Source: Micrococcus porci
Lineage (GTDB): Bacteria > Actinomycetota > Actinomycetes > Actinomycetales > Micrococcaceae
Assembly: GCF_020097155.1 (NCBI RefSeq)
Contig: NZ_CP083691.1
Coordinates: 2,418,001-2,482,000, forward strand
Direction of reading: 5' to 3'
Length of the DNA: 64,000 nt
A program made the position numbers and the translations under genes. Positions 28,695-37,809 of this stretch are shown here, one piece after another. Below the pieces are notes generated by a model that saw only the letters and a list, made by a program, of their open reading frames with translations, had not been told where the DNA came from and did no database searches. Numbering within the stretch: position 1 is the stretch's first letter; each line of letters begins with the position of its first letter.

Positions 28695-28712
28695 ACAATA
28701 CCTAGGTATTGT
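28695..28712. promoter_or_regulatory. 18-bp perfect palindrome before the GT25 gene
   Basis: ACAATACCTAGGTATTGT reads the same on both strands and ends 7 bases before the ATG at 28720. It is strikingly AT-rich for this genome and sits in the divergent rmlB/GT25 region. A dimeric regulator's operator over the start region is plausible; it could also hinder ribosome access as an RNA hairpin. Confidence 0.6.
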
Positions 28713-28719
28713 AAGGCGC

Positions 28720-29550
28720 ATGGGCCAGATCACGGACAGGTACGTCATCTCGTTGGAGGGGTCGCCGCGGCGGGAGGCGTTCTTCTCGCAGCCGGGCGTG
28801 GCCGACTTCGTCGTGTGGGATGCCTTCGACGGCCGGACCGGCGCGGGACGGGATCGCTTCGATGTGGTCGCCTTCGAGCGCCGGGCGGGCCGGCCTCCCG
28901 AGGGCGGGGAGATTGGCTGCACACTTTCCCACGCCGGTCTCCTTGCTGATTTCGCGGCAGGCTTGGGCCGTCCGGATGACCTCATGCTGGTCGCAGAAGA
29001 CGACGTCGTATTCACCCCCGACTTCGAGGCTGTCCTGGGCCGTGTTGCTCGCACGCGCGGGTGGGGCTGGACATTGCTGGCCCAGGGCCTTGAAGACCCG
29101 TTTCGGGACCCCTTCTGGGCCAAGAGCCGCGACCGAGCGCCCCAGTCTCTGCTGGCGAAACCCGTCGGGCCACCATCTTCCCCCTGGCGCTACCGCCTGG
29201 GCAACTGGGACGGGGAGCTGTGGGGCACCGGCCTCTACCTCGTGACCAGGGAAGCCGCCCGCGCTCTCACGGACCATGCCACCCGGGAAGGCTTGTCCTG
29301 GGCAGCCGACGACTATGTCACCTGGCACGCAGCGGCAGGGGTGAAGGTGTGGATCCTCCTCCCCACCATCGCTGGATGGGTCGGCGAATCAGAGATTAAT
29401 GCCACCACCCGGCCCCACCTCCAGATCCAGTCCTACGCGGCCCATCCGATGGGCCGGCAGGCGTGGTCGCGGCGCGTCTCCCGCTTCCGCGCGGGGGCCC
29501 GCATCGCGTGGAAAGAAATGCGCGGGGACACCCGCCCCTGGGCGAGCTGA
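28720..29550 (+). CDS. Glycosyltransferase family 25-like protein
   Basis: The 276-residue protein has GT25 (LPS biosynthesis type) features: an N-terminal YVISLEGSPRREAFF, the EIGCTLSHAGLLADF block, the acidic metal-site block LMLVAEDDVVFTPDFEAVL, and GTGLYLVTREAARAL. It would add a hexose (often galactose) to the surface glycan from the cytosol. It is the first gene of the rightward part of the island, divergent from rmlB and preceded by an 18-bp palindrome. Confidence 0.82.
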   Translation: MGQITDRYVISLEGSPRREAFFSQPGVADFVVWDAFDGRTGAGRDRFDVVAFERRAGRPPEGGEIGCTLSHAGLLADFAAGLGRPDDLMLVAEDDVVFTPDFEAVLGRVARTRGWGWTLLAQGLEDPFRDPFWAKSRDRAPQSLLAKPVGPPSSPWRYRLGNWDGELWGTGLYLVTREAARALTDHATREGLSWAADDYVTWHAAAGVKVWILLPTIAGWVGESEINATTRPHLQIQSYAAHPMGRQAWSRRVSRFRAGARIAWKEMRGDTRPWAS

Positions 29551-29660
29551 GCCCATCGCGCCCACCTCGAGAACCTATCCAACACAGAGTCTGGGCAACG
29601 CCTTCCTGGCCCACTAAGGGCCACCCACCGGGCTGGCGAGGGGCCTGTGTGGTGGCTGGG

Positions 29661-29666
29661 TAGAGT
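29661..29666 (+). promoter_or_regulatory. Leaderless -10 box of the capsular glycosyltransferase gene
   Basis: TAGAGT lies 7 bases before the ATG at 29674. Confidence 0.45.
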
Positions 29667-29673
29667 GCGGCAT

Positions 29674-30570
29674 ATGAGACTCATGTACTCTGCACGGCAG
29701 GCGAAGCACGCCGCCTTTGTGGCGAACAAGCGGACTCGACGCGTGCTGGGGGCAGGGAAGTGGCGGGCTCTGACCATGGTGACACCGGCCCTGTCCAGGG
29801 TCTGGCCCTTCCGCTACGACGCCCAGCGGTACACCGGTCCGAACCGGGGCAAGGAAGGGCACGATCTCTCGTTTCTGCAGCTCCCCCCCCCGATTGACGC
29901 GGCGTCCAGCGAGCTGCCGCGTCGCGTGTTCGTTCTGTGGACTGGCAACAACCCGCTTCCCCCAAACCGGTCGCGCAACCTCGCCCACCTGCGCAAGGTG
30001 ATCGCGGTGCCCGTAGTCCTGGTGACGCCACAGACGCTAGGCGGGTGGCTCATCCCCGGGCATCCCCTCCATCCCGCTTATGAGCACCTCTCCCTTGTGC
30101 ACCGCTCGGACTACCTGCGGGCCTATTTGATGCACCACCACGGCGGCGGGTACATCGACCTCAAGGCCCCCGTGGGTTCCTGGGCACCGGCCTTCGACCG
30201 GATGGAGCGAGATCCCTCGGCCTGGCTCTCCGGCTACGGGGAGATCAACGCGAACGCCTCCGCCCGGTTCCCCGGTCCGATGGGGCGGGACATCGCCACC
30301 CACTGGAAGAGCCTCGTGGGGACGGCTGCCATGATCGTTCGCTCCCACACCCCGTTCACCGGCGAGTGGATACGGGAGGTGGACCGCCGCATGGACGCGC
30401 TGGCTCCCCGCCTTGCCGCGAGCCCCGGCCTTGTCCGCCTCGGCGGGCCGGGCTACCCGGTGTCCTGGACGGATCTGCTGGGCAAGGTCTACCAGCCCCT
30501 GCAGCTCAAGTACTTCGAGCACATCCGCGTGGACGATGACCTCCTGGTCAATTTCACCGACTACCAGTGA
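29674..30570 (+). CDS. Capsular polysaccharide synthesis glycosyltransferase (Caps_synth/GT32-like)
   Basis: The 298-residue protein has RRVFVLWTGNNPLPPNRSRN, then HRSDYLRAYLMHHHGGGYID followed by LKAP, the family's SD-x-LR...GG-x-Y-x-D block. The usual DxD metal motif reads DLK here, so the second Asp is replaced. WLSGYGEINANASARFPGPM and a membrane-proximal basic N-terminus follow the family pattern. I choose ATG 29674 over an upstream GTG because of the TAGAGT box 7 bases before it. Its sugar specificity is unknown. Confidence 0.75.
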   Translation: MRLMYSARQAKHAAFVANKRTRRVLGAGKWRALTMVTPALSRVWPFRYDAQRYTGPNRGKEGHDLSFLQLPPPIDAASSELPRRVFVLWTGNNPLPPNRSRNLAHLRKVIAVPVVLVTPQTLGGWLIPGHPLHPAYEHLSLVHRSDYLRAYLMHHHGGGYIDLKAPVGSWAPAFDRMERDPSAWLSGYGEINANASARFPGPMGRDIATHWKSLVGTAAMIVRSHTPFTGEWIREVDRRMDALAPRLAASPGLVRLGGPGYPVSWTDLLGKVYQPLQLKYFEHIRVDDDLLVNFTDYQ

Positions 30571-30690
30571 CCCATGTCACTGCCCCCACGGGATTAGGCG
30601 CGGTGAACGATCCTCCAATCGTCCCTTCAAGAGGCTTACCGAAGAAGATGACGCCAGTGAACTGCCCTTCCTTCCAGTGGGGCACAACAA

Positions 30691-31776
30691 CTACTGGGCG
30701 CTCCAACCCCGCCGACGAATGGCCTCATCAACTTGTCTCCACATGTCGGCATAGGTGAAGTGGTCGGCGACCATGGCCGCAGCGTTTCTTCCCAGACGAC
30801 GGCGTGCCTCCGCGTCGCTTGTGAGCTCCGTGAGCGCCGTACGCCAACCGTCCGCGTCTCCCGGCGGGACAAAGACTGCGGTCTCGTCTGTGAAGTACTC
30901 GCGCATGGCCGGAGTGTCCGTGAGGATGAGGCAGGCTCCCGTCCCCGCCGCCTCCAGCGCCACGGTCTGACCACTCGGGTACGCCATAACGTGGGTGGGG
31001 ATCGCGACCATGGACGCGGTCGCGATGACCTCTTGATAGCGCTCGAACGGGACCCGCCCGTGGAGCACCGCCTCGGCGGGGAGCTCGACGTCGTTCAGAT
31101 GACCCTCGCCGGTGTACAGGTGCAGCTGCAGGTCCGAACCTTCCACAGCCTGGAGGAGCGTCGGGAAGTCCCGGCCGCGGTCGGCCCCGACAGAAACGAT
31201 GCCGCGTCGTTCCTCGAATGCCGCGACCGGAAACTGGTCGGGGTTGTATCCGAAACTGACGGCCTCGATTCGTGATGCATCGAACCCTGCCTCCACGAGG
31301 ATCTCCACCTGGTTCCGTGACAGGACGATGATCAGATCCACCCCACTGTAAGACGTCACCACCGCTGTTCGCTGCGCGGGCGACATCCGCTGAAGCTCGT
31401 CCGCGAGCCAGCACGCGATCATGACGAGCGGTCTACCGGCGAAGGGGGCCACCCCTCGGCGCTTGGCCCAGGAAGCAGCGAGCGCCTCCTTCTCCAGGAA
31501 GGCGAGCACCAGGTCCGCCTGCCATGCCTGGCGGACCGACCGGACGGTCTTGTCCATCGGCCGGCCGGAGCGGTGCTCCACGACATCGCGGAGCTTCCGG
31601 TGGACGCGAGTCCGTGCCGGCTCGACCTCGACGAGGTCGTAGCCGAACTGGCCGAGCTGGTCGATCCCGTAGGGGCCGTCCGCTGCTCGACCGGAGGTGA
31701 GGACCAGGCAACGGGTGTTCACGGGTGCCTCCCGAGTGGCATCGCGGATGGAGAGCGATTCCTCGACGCTCCCCAC
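30691..31776 (-). CDS. Glycosyltransferase family 4-like protein
   Basis: The 361-residue GT-B protein has a C-terminal nucleotide-sugar half with GIVSVGADRGRDFPTLLQAV, VLHGRVPFERYQEVIATASM, then YPSGQTVALEAAGTGACLIL, in which the usual E-x7-E pair is reduced to Q...E. The N-terminal acceptor half is divergent. It starts at GTG 31776 and is alone on the minus strand within a rightward block, convergent with the previous gene and divergent from the next. Specificity cannot be told. Confidence 0.75.
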   Translation of the reverse strand: MGSVEESLSIRDATREAPVNTRCLVLTSGRAADGPYGIDQLGQFGYDLVEVEPARTRVHRKLRDVVEHRSGRPMDKTVRSVRQAWQADLVLAFLEKEALAASWAKRRGVAPFAGRPLVMIACWLADELQRMSPAQRTAVVTSYSGVDLIIVLSRNQVEILVEAGFDASRIEAVSFGYNPDQFPVAAFEERRGIVSVGADRGRDFPTLLQAVEGSDLQLHLYTGEGHLNDVELPAEAVLHGRVPFERYQEVIATASMVAIPTHVMAYPSGQTVALEAAGTGACLILTDTPAMREYFTDETAVFVPPGDADGWRTALTELTSDAEARRRLGRNAAAMVADHFTYADMWRQVDEAIRRRGWSAQ

Positions 31777-31873
31777 GGGGAGCAGTCAGCAAGGAACTCG
31801 CCTCAGCGTACCGGCCTTCTCCGGCCTAGGATGGGCCTGACGCCGACCGCCTGACCGAGGAGTTGACTCACCC

Positions 31874-34156
31874 GTGGCCCTCCACGTCGGGCTCTACAGC
31901 CCGTGGAACACCACCGATCCCAGAGCCTGGTCCGGCGTGATCAGCCCGATGGCCGAGGCACTCCGCGACGTCTTCGACGTGACAGTCATCCCTCCCGTGG
32001 GGCAACGGGACGCTCGAGGTGAGCGGATCCGCACCCGCCTTCGTGGCATGACGGGGCGGCGCAGCCTTCCCACGCACACCATGGCGACCGCCCGCCTGCG
32101 CAGCGCGGTATTGGCGCACCAGCTCCGCCGCCACACGGGGGCTCCCCTTGACGCCTTGGTGACCATCGCAGCCTCCACCGATGTGCTCTCCCTGCCCGAT
32201 GACTTGCCCATCGTGCAGGTCACGGACGCCACCTTCCCCGCCATCCGCGGGTTCTATCCGCTCGCCACCGGTCTCGGCCGCCGCAACGAACGTGAGGGGA
32301 TGCGGGTGGAGGAGGCCGGGGCACAGGCAACGGACCGCTACCTTGTGGCCTCCGAGTGGGCAGCCCTTAGCCTCACCGACGTCGTCGGGGTGGCCCCGCA
32401 TCGGGTGACGGTGGCTCCCTTCGGACCTGGCACCCCTCCCCCCGCGGATGCCCGGCGCCGTGAGCCCGGATCGAGCCTGCGCGTTCTCGCCGTCATCGCT
32501 GACTGGGAACGGAAACGCGGGGACGACATCGTCGCCGCCGTGGCGCGGGCCCGGGAATTCCGTGATCTCACATTGACCATCGTGGGGCGGGCCCCCGAAG
32601 GACTCCCCTCCTGGGTGAACGCGCCGGGCGTCGTCGACCGTGCCCGCCTAGCTGAGCTCTACCGGGGTCACGACGTGCTCGTGGATCTCGCACTGGCGAA
32701 CGCCGCAGGCGTGGTGATGACCGACGCGCTGGCCTCCGGGCTGCCGGTCATCGCCACCCACGTGGGCGGCGTGGATACGATCGTGCGGGACGGGAAAACC
32801 GGCTGGCTCGTGCAGCCGAGCGGGGCGGTCGACGCGACGGCTAGGGTCCTCACGACGCTCGACGCGGCCGCCGTCACCCGCGCCTCCGCGGCCGCCCTCG
32901 CCGATGCCCGCGCGCGCTTGAGCTGGCGCGCCTGGGCGGCCACCGCCGACGAGGTGGTCCGCGCCGCCGTGGCAGAGCGTCGGGGGCAGGCGTCACCGGA
33001 GGCCCAGAGGCGACGGGCGCTGATGGTCACCCCCATCCTCCCCTCGACGGGCGGCCAGGAGTCGGCCGGAGAGCATCTGGTCAACGACATCGCCCAGGTC
33101 ATCGCCGAGCGGAGCGAACTCACGATGCTCAGCAGCGACGGACCGGCGAATCGTCGGGCCCTCGAGCGAGGGGTGGCCTTCGCGCACCGACTGCTCACGT
33201 CCGCGCCGTTGCGGTGCGACCGCCTCCCGCGCCTGCTCGGCGTGGCCCCCGCCTTGAACGCGCGCACTGTAGAGCAGGTCCGCGGGCTGGTGGCGTCGGC
33301 GGACCTGGTGGACCTCCAGTGGGAGGAGAGCGCCTTGCTGCTGGGGCCTCTGCGCCGGATGAACGCGGATGCGCGCATCGTGGTCACCCTCCACGACGTG
33401 CTCTCCCAGCGTTTCGCGCGGCAGCGCGAACTCCAGAGCAGCCGGCTTCGCAAAGGTGTGTGGGCCGCGCGTCAGGCGGCGGCCACGATGCTCGAGGCCC
33501 ATATCGTCCGCGAGGCCGACGCCGTGGTCGTGCTGAGCCAGAAAGACGCGGATTTGCTGCCGAAGCGGGGACGACGGGCTCGCATCCACGTCGTGCCCCC
33601 CGCGATCACCGGCCCCCTACGCCCCCTACGGGACGGGACGGGTGCTCCGTTCCTCCTCTTCGTGGCCTACATGGCCCGGTGGGAGAACGAGGACGCCATG
33701 CACTGGTTCGTCACCGAGATCCTCCCGCGAGTACGCGCTGAGGCGCCGGACGTGCGTGTCGCCGTCGCCGGTGGAGGTCTGCGGGACCACGTCGTCGCGG
33801 AGTTGGAGGCGAACGACGTCGAGGTGCTCGGCTTCGTCCACGACCTCGAGCCCCTCTACGAGGAGGCATCGGCCGTCGTCGTCCCCCTCCGCTACGGCGC
33901 CGGCGTGAAGTTCAAGGTGGTGGACGCCCTGGTGCGGGGCGTGCCCGTCGTGACCACCACCGTGGGCAATGAGGGCATCCACCCAGCGGATGCCGCCATC
34001 GTGGCCGACGAACCCGCCGCCTTTGCCGAGGCTGTCACCGCCGTCCTAGCCAACCTGCCGTGCGCGGAGAGGTACGCCCGCAGCAGGGCCACGGATGTCG
34101 CCCGAGAGTTCGGACCCAACCGATTCCGTGCCCGACTCCAGGAGGTCTACCGATGA
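31874..34156 (+). CDS. Tandem two-domain glycosyltransferase (GT4-GT4 fusion)
   Basis: The 760-residue protein contains two complete GT-B units. The first (about 1-375) ends with DALASGLPVIATHVGGVDTI and GKTGWLVQPSG; the second (about 380-760) has VTPILPSTGGQESAGEHLVN at its start and YEEASAVVVPLRYGAGVKFK with a KVVDALVRGVPVVTTTVGNE block. Two sequential sugar additions by one protein is the likely reason for the fusion. The GTG start at 31874 has GAGGAG upstream, and TAGGAT at 31827-31832 may be its -10. Its stop overlaps the next ATG (ATGA). Confidence 0.85.
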   Translation: MALHVGLYSPWNTTDPRAWSGVISPMAEALRDVFDVTVIPPVGQRDARGERIRTRLRGMTGRRSLPTHTMATARLRSAVLAHQLRRHTGAPLDALVTIAASTDVLSLPDDLPIVQVTDATFPAIRGFYPLATGLGRRNEREGMRVEEAGAQATDRYLVASEWAALSLTDVVGVAPHRVTVAPFGPGTPPPADARRREPGSSLRVLAVIADWERKRGDDIVAAVARAREFRDLTLTIVGRAPEGLPSWVNAPGVVDRARLAELYRGHDVLVDLALANAAGVVMTDALASGLPVIATHVGGVDTIVRDGKTGWLVQPSGAVDATARVLTTLDAAAVTRASAAALADARARLSWRAWAATADEVVRAAVAERRGQASPEAQRRRALMVTPILPSTGGQESAGEHLVNDIAQVIAERSELTMLSSDGPANRRALERGVAFAHRLLTSAPLRCDRLPRLLGVAPALNARTVEQVRGLVASADLVDLQWEESALLLGPLRRMNADARIVVTLHDVLSQRFARQRELQSSRLRKGVWAARQAAATMLEAHIVREADAVVVLSQKDADLLPKRGRRARIHVVPPAITGPLRPLRDGTGAPFLLFVAYMARWENEDAMHWFVTEILPRVRAEAPDVRVAVAGGGLRDHVVAELEANDVEVLGFVHDLEPLYEEASAVVVPLRYGAGVKFKVVDALVRGVPVVTTTVGNEGIHPADAAIVADEPAAFAEAVTAVLANLPCAERYARSRATDVAREFGPNRFRARLQEVYR

Positions 34157-35070
34157 ACCAGGCTGTCAGCGTGGTCATCCCTTGCCACAACGCGGCTGGG
34201 AGTATGCAGCGGCAGGTCGACGCGCTCCTCCCCCAGTTGGAGGAGACCGATGAACTCCTCCTCGTCGAAAACCGATCAGCAGACGGAACGCGCCGGATTG
34301 CGGAGGAGGCCGCCCTTCGGGATGCAAGGGTCCGGGTGCTGAACGCGCCCGACAAGGCGGGCGCCAACCACGCCCGGAACATCGGCGCCGCCCGAGCCCA
34401 CAACCCGATCATCCTGTTCTGCGACGCAGACGATGTGGTCCATTCTGGATGGGTGAGGTCCCTCCGACAGGTATTGGGGACTGATGGAATCGCGGGAGGG
34501 AGCGCGACGCCGGTAGATGAAGAGGGCCGTCGTCTTGGCCCCGATTTAGGACTACACGAGACCTTCGGCGGCCCTGCCTACCCCTTGGGCGCCACCATGG
34601 GAGTGCGGCGGGAGGTTCTGGAGACGATCGGAGGTTTCGACGAGTCCTACGCGGGTGGCCACGATGAAACGGACCTGGCGTGGCGAGCCGCACGAGCGGG
34701 GTGGCCAACCCACTTCGTCCCCGAGGCACGTATCGACTACGTCCAACGGCCGGACGCACGGTCTGCTCTTCAGCAACGACGGCTGTACGCCCGGACCTCC
34801 ATTCAGGTGTGGGTCCAGAATCCGGATCTCGTGGACCAGAGCGCCGTGAGCCTGCGTGGGGCCCTTAATGGCGTCCGCCTCGGTCTCCCCCTCGGGATCA
34901 AGATGATCCGGGGAACGGCCACGGCACGCGACGCCGCGCGCTGGGGGTGGGCTCTGGGTGTCCTGGAAGGCCATCTCCGGTATCGAGTCCTCGGTCGGCC
35001 ACCGGCACGTGTGGCGCCGCCCATTCCCCCCGCCCCGCACCCCGCCGAACCCAACCGCCCCTGCGCCTAG
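34153..35070 (+). CDS. Glycosyltransferase family 2 protein
   Basis: The 305-residue GT-A protein has [20 protein letters not shown], the N-rich switch [12 protein letters not shown], the metal motif [13 protein letters not shown] and the acceptor block [20 protein letters not shown]. The ATG at 34153 overlaps the stop of the double glycosyltransferase. The last ~20 residues are proline-rich, and the TAG stop forms part of the TAGACT promoter box of rmlA. Confidence 0.88.
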   Translation: MNQAVSVVIPCHNAAGSMQRQVDALLPQLEETDELLLVENRSADGTRRIAEEAALRDARVRVLNAPDKAGANHARNIGAARAHNPIILFCDADDVVHSGWVRSLRQVLGTDGIAGGSATPVDEEGRRLGPDLGLHETFGGPAYPLGATMGVRREVLETIGGFDESYAGGHDETDLAWRAARAGWPTHFVPEARIDYVQRPDARSALQQRRLYARTSIQVWVQNPDLVDQSAVSLRGALNGVRLGLPLGIKMIRGTATARDAARWGWALGVLEGHLRYRVLGRPPARVAPPIPPAPHPAEPNRPCA

Positions 35071-35073
35071 ACT
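35068..35073 (+). promoter_or_regulatory. Leaderless -10 box of rmlA, overlapping the upstream stop codon
   Basis: TAGACT begins with the TAG stop of the upstream glycosyltransferase and lies 7 bases before the rmlA ATG at 35081. Confidence 0.5.
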
Positions 35074-35080
35074 CGGCCTT

Positions 35081-35971
35081 ATGAAGGGCATCATCCTTGC
35101 CGGTGGCACCGGCTCGCGTCTGCACCCCATCACGCACGGCATCTCGAAGCAGCTTGTGCCCGTCTACGACAAGCCGATGATCTACTACCCGCTCTCCACG
35201 CTTATCCTCGCTGGGATCAGCGACATCCTGGTGATCACCACCCCTCACGACGCAGAGCAGTTCCAGCGCCTCTTGGGGGACGGTTCACAGTTCGGCGTGA
35301 GCCTCTCCTACGTCCAGCAGCCCTCCCCGGACGGCCTCGCGCAGGCGTTCATCCTCGGCGAGGAGCACATCGGCGACGACCGGGTGGCGCTCGTGCTCGG
35401 CGACAATATCTTCTATGGGCCCGGCATGGGCCAGCAGCTGCGCCGGCACACGGAGGTGGAGGGAGCCACGGTCTTCGGCTACTGGGTGGCCGATCCCACC
35501 GCCTACGGTGTCGTGGAGTTTGATGGAGCCGGCAAGGCCGTGTCTCTGGAGGAGAAGCCGAAGGAGCCCAAGAGCAACTACGCGGTCCCGGGCCTCTACT
35601 TCTACGACAACGACGTCGTCCAGATCGCGAAGGATCTCAAACCCTCTCCCCGCGGGGAGCTCGAGATCACTGACGCCAACCGCGTGTATCTCGAGCGCGG
35701 CATGCTCAACGTCGAGGTCCTGCCCCGCGGCACCGCGTGGCTGGACACCGGGACGTTCCACGACCTCAACGACGCGTCAAATTTCATCCGCACGATCGAA
35801 TCCCGCCAGGGCCTCAAAGTCGGATCCCCCGAGGAAGTCGCCTGGCGCCAGGGGCTGCTCACGGATGACGAGCTGCGCCAGCGTGCTGAGCCCTTGGTGA
35901 AGTCCGGGTACGGCCGCTACCTTCTCGGCCTGCTCGACCGTGCAGACCCCATCGGTCGAAGCTCCCGCTAA
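35081..35971 (+). CDS. rmlA: Glucose-1-phosphate thymidylyltransferase
   Basis: RmlA makes dTDP-glucose, the first step to dTDP-rhamnose. The 296-residue protein has [20 protein letters not shown] with the nucleotide loop, [17 protein letters not shown], the [13 protein letters not shown] metal block and [13 protein letters not shown]. All RmlA signatures are intact. Unusually, it is separated from rmlB and rmlCD (25991-28433, opposite strand) by several glycosyltransferase genes. Confidence 0.96.
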   Translation: MKGIILAGGTGSRLHPITHGISKQLVPVYDKPMIYYPLSTLILAGISDILVITTPHDAEQFQRLLGDGSQFGVSLSYVQQPSPDGLAQAFILGEEHIGDDRVALVLGDNIFYGPGMGQQLRRHTEVEGATVFGYWVADPTAYGVVEFDGAGKAVSLEEKPKEPKSNYAVPGLYFYDNDVVQIAKDLKPSPRGELEITDANRVYLERGMLNVEVLPRGTAWLDTGTFHDLNDASNFIRTIESRQGLKVGSPEEVAWRQGLLTDDELRQRAEPLVKSGYGRYLLGLLDRADPIGRSSR

Positions 35972-36013
35972 GTAACACCGCCCCATCCGACCGTCGTTCT
36001 GAAGAGGTATGAA

Positions 36014-36847
36014 GTGAATCCCCGAGTCTCATTTGTCATTCCTACGTACAACGATGAGCCCGCCCATCTGCAGGAGGCAATTGCCTCAGCCACAGCACAG
36101 ACCTCGCCGCCTCAGGAAATCATCGTTGTCGACGACGGGTCCACGCGGGCCGATCTGCTCGAGTTCCTACGGGCAACGGACGAGGGGGTCCAGGTTATCC
36201 ACCAGAAGAACGCGGGCCCCTCGGCGGCTCGGAACGCGGGGATCACCCGTGCCACGGGGGACTGCATCATCACACTTGACGGGGATGACTGGTTGGACCC
36301 TCAGTTCACTGCAGAAGCGGTGCATATTCTTCAGGATGCAACTGTGGAGATCGCCTTCGCCTCCACCCGTCACTTCGGCCAGGGGGAGGTATTGCGCCAC
36401 GTCAGCGCCGACTATGTCCTGAAGGACTTTATGGAGATGAACAAGGTACCGTCTGCCGCCATGTTCCGGCGGAGCCGCTGGGCGGAGGTCGGCGGGTATT
36501 TGGAATCCATGCGGTGGGGCATGGAGGACTACGAGTTCTGGGTGAGAGTCCTCCGCGACGGCGGGATAGCACGCCCCGTTCCTACCGCCTATTACCACTA
36601 TCGCTCCCGGGAGAACTCTCGTCTCTCCACCCTCGGGACGCATGCGGCACGAGATACCCATCAGGCTATCGTGGAGGCCAACCCAGAGCACCACGCGATT
36701 CTCTTGCAGGCTGCATTCCTCCGCCTGGAGGAAATGCACGACCTCCACCTTGAGTACCGCTCCTATGTGCACAAGTGGCAGGATCGATTCCGCCCGCTCA
36801 TCCGGGCGAGAGATTTCGCCAAGAGGGCAGTGCGGAAGATGTCCTAG
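36014..36847 (+). CDS. Glycosyltransferase family 2 protein
   Basis: The 277-residue protein has SFVIPTYNDEPAHLQEAIAS, IIVVDDGSTRADL, AGPSAARNAGITRATGD and the metal motif ITLDGDDWLDPQF, then WGMEDYEFWVRVLRDGG. It begins a run of three related GT2 genes whose GC content and codon choice are clearly lower than those of the flanking housekeeping genes. The GTG start at 36014 has AGAGG upstream. The acceptor and donor are unknown. Confidence 0.87.
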   Translation: MNPRVSFVIPTYNDEPAHLQEAIASATAQTSPPQEIIVVDDGSTRADLLEFLRATDEGVQVIHQKNAGPSAARNAGITRATGDCIITLDGDDWLDPQFTAEAVHILQDATVEIAFASTRHFGQGEVLRHVSADYVLKDFMEMNKVPSAAMFRRSRWAEVGGYLESMRWGMEDYEFWVRVLRDGGIARPVPTAYYHYRSRENSRLSTLGTHAARDTHQAIVEANPEHHAILLQAAFLRLEEMHDLHLEYRSYVHKWQDRFRPLIRARDFAKRAVRKMS

Positions 36848-36923
36848 GCTTCTGGACGGGCCTGTTCGGTTGGTTGTCAGTCCCGCAATACGCCCCCGCC
36901 CGCTCCGGACTAGGAGTCGACAC

Positions 36924-37784
36924 ATGGAGTCCACCCCGCCCGTTCCTCCGTTGCCTGACGGCCGTGTAGGGATCGTCATCCCGGTGTACAACACTGGGTC
37001 GTTAGCGCTCGGGGCCGCCCATAGCGCTCGAGTCGCCCTTGGCAGCACCGAGAACGTCGTCGTCGTCGACGATGGGAGCAAACATCCCGACACTCTTGCT
37101 GTCCTCGACTCCCTCCGCGTGGAGGGATTCCACGTCATTCGGCAGCCCAATGGTGGGGTCAGTTCAGCCCGCAATACAGGCATCCAGCAGGTGACGACGC
37201 CCTACGTCATTGCGCTTGACAGCGACGATGAAATCATGCCCGAAGCACCCCATGCGATGGCGGAAATCCTGGACCGCCACAGTGACGTCACCATTGTCAC
37301 GGGGGGCGCGTTCGAAGTGGTCGATGGCGCGGAGCACCTGAGCTCTCCACCCGACGGTCCTGTCACCCGCAGTGCAATGCGCGCGGCCACAGTTCTGGCA
37401 ATGGCCTCCATGTTCCGGCGCTCCGACTGGGAAGCTGTGGGAGGCTTCCCAGAGGGCCTCTCCGTGGGTGAGGACTGGGTCTTCTGGATGCGCCTCCTCC
37501 GAACTGGCGGGAAGGTCGAGATCCTGGACATTCCCATCGCACGCCGGCACCTAGGCGAACATCAGGTGACCCGTGGCTATATCGATCCGCGGCAGAGCAC
37601 GCAGGCGGCCGCACTGGTTCGCAGTGAAAATTCCGACCTATACGCTGGCCAGGAGGTGGAACTCATTGAGCGCCTGAATGCAGCGGAGCTGCAATTGGCC
37701 GCCTACCGCCATGCGTACCGCCACGTCGACCGCTTCAAGGCTGGAATCCGTAGCTTGCTCGGTCGCGCTCGTGCCAAACGGTGA
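36924..37784 (+). CDS. Glycosyltransferase family 2 protein
   Basis: The 286-residue protein has GIVIPVYNTGSLALGAAHSA, VVVVDDGSKHPDTL, NGGVSSARNTGIQQVTTPYV and the metal motif ALDSDDEIMPEAP, then GLSVGEDWVFWMRLLRTGGK. I prefer ATG 36924 to upstream in-frame starts because the first conserved strand begins 15 residues later and the upstream frame overlaps the preceding gene. It resembles its neighbours at 36014 and 37810, suggesting duplication and divergence within the island. Confidence 0.87.
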   Translation: MESTPPVPPLPDGRVGIVIPVYNTGSLALGAAHSARVALGSTENVVVVDDGSKHPDTLAVLDSLRVEGFHVIRQPNGGVSSARNTGIQQVTTPYVIALDSDDEIMPEAPHAMAEILDRHSDVTIVTGGAFEVVDGAEHLSSPPDGPVTRSAMRAATVLAMASMFRRSDWEAVGGFPEGLSVGEDWVFWMRLLRTGGKVEILDIPIARRHLGEHQVTRGYIDPRQSTQAAALVRSENSDLYAGQEVELIERLNAAELQLAAYRHAYRHVDRFKAGIRSLLGRARAKR

Positions 37785-37809
37785 CTACACCTCGACTGAA
37801 AGGGCCTGC

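Noticed and set aside
30571..30690. Terminator between convergent glycosyltransferase genes
   Set aside because: I found no convincing inverted repeat in this 120-base gap.
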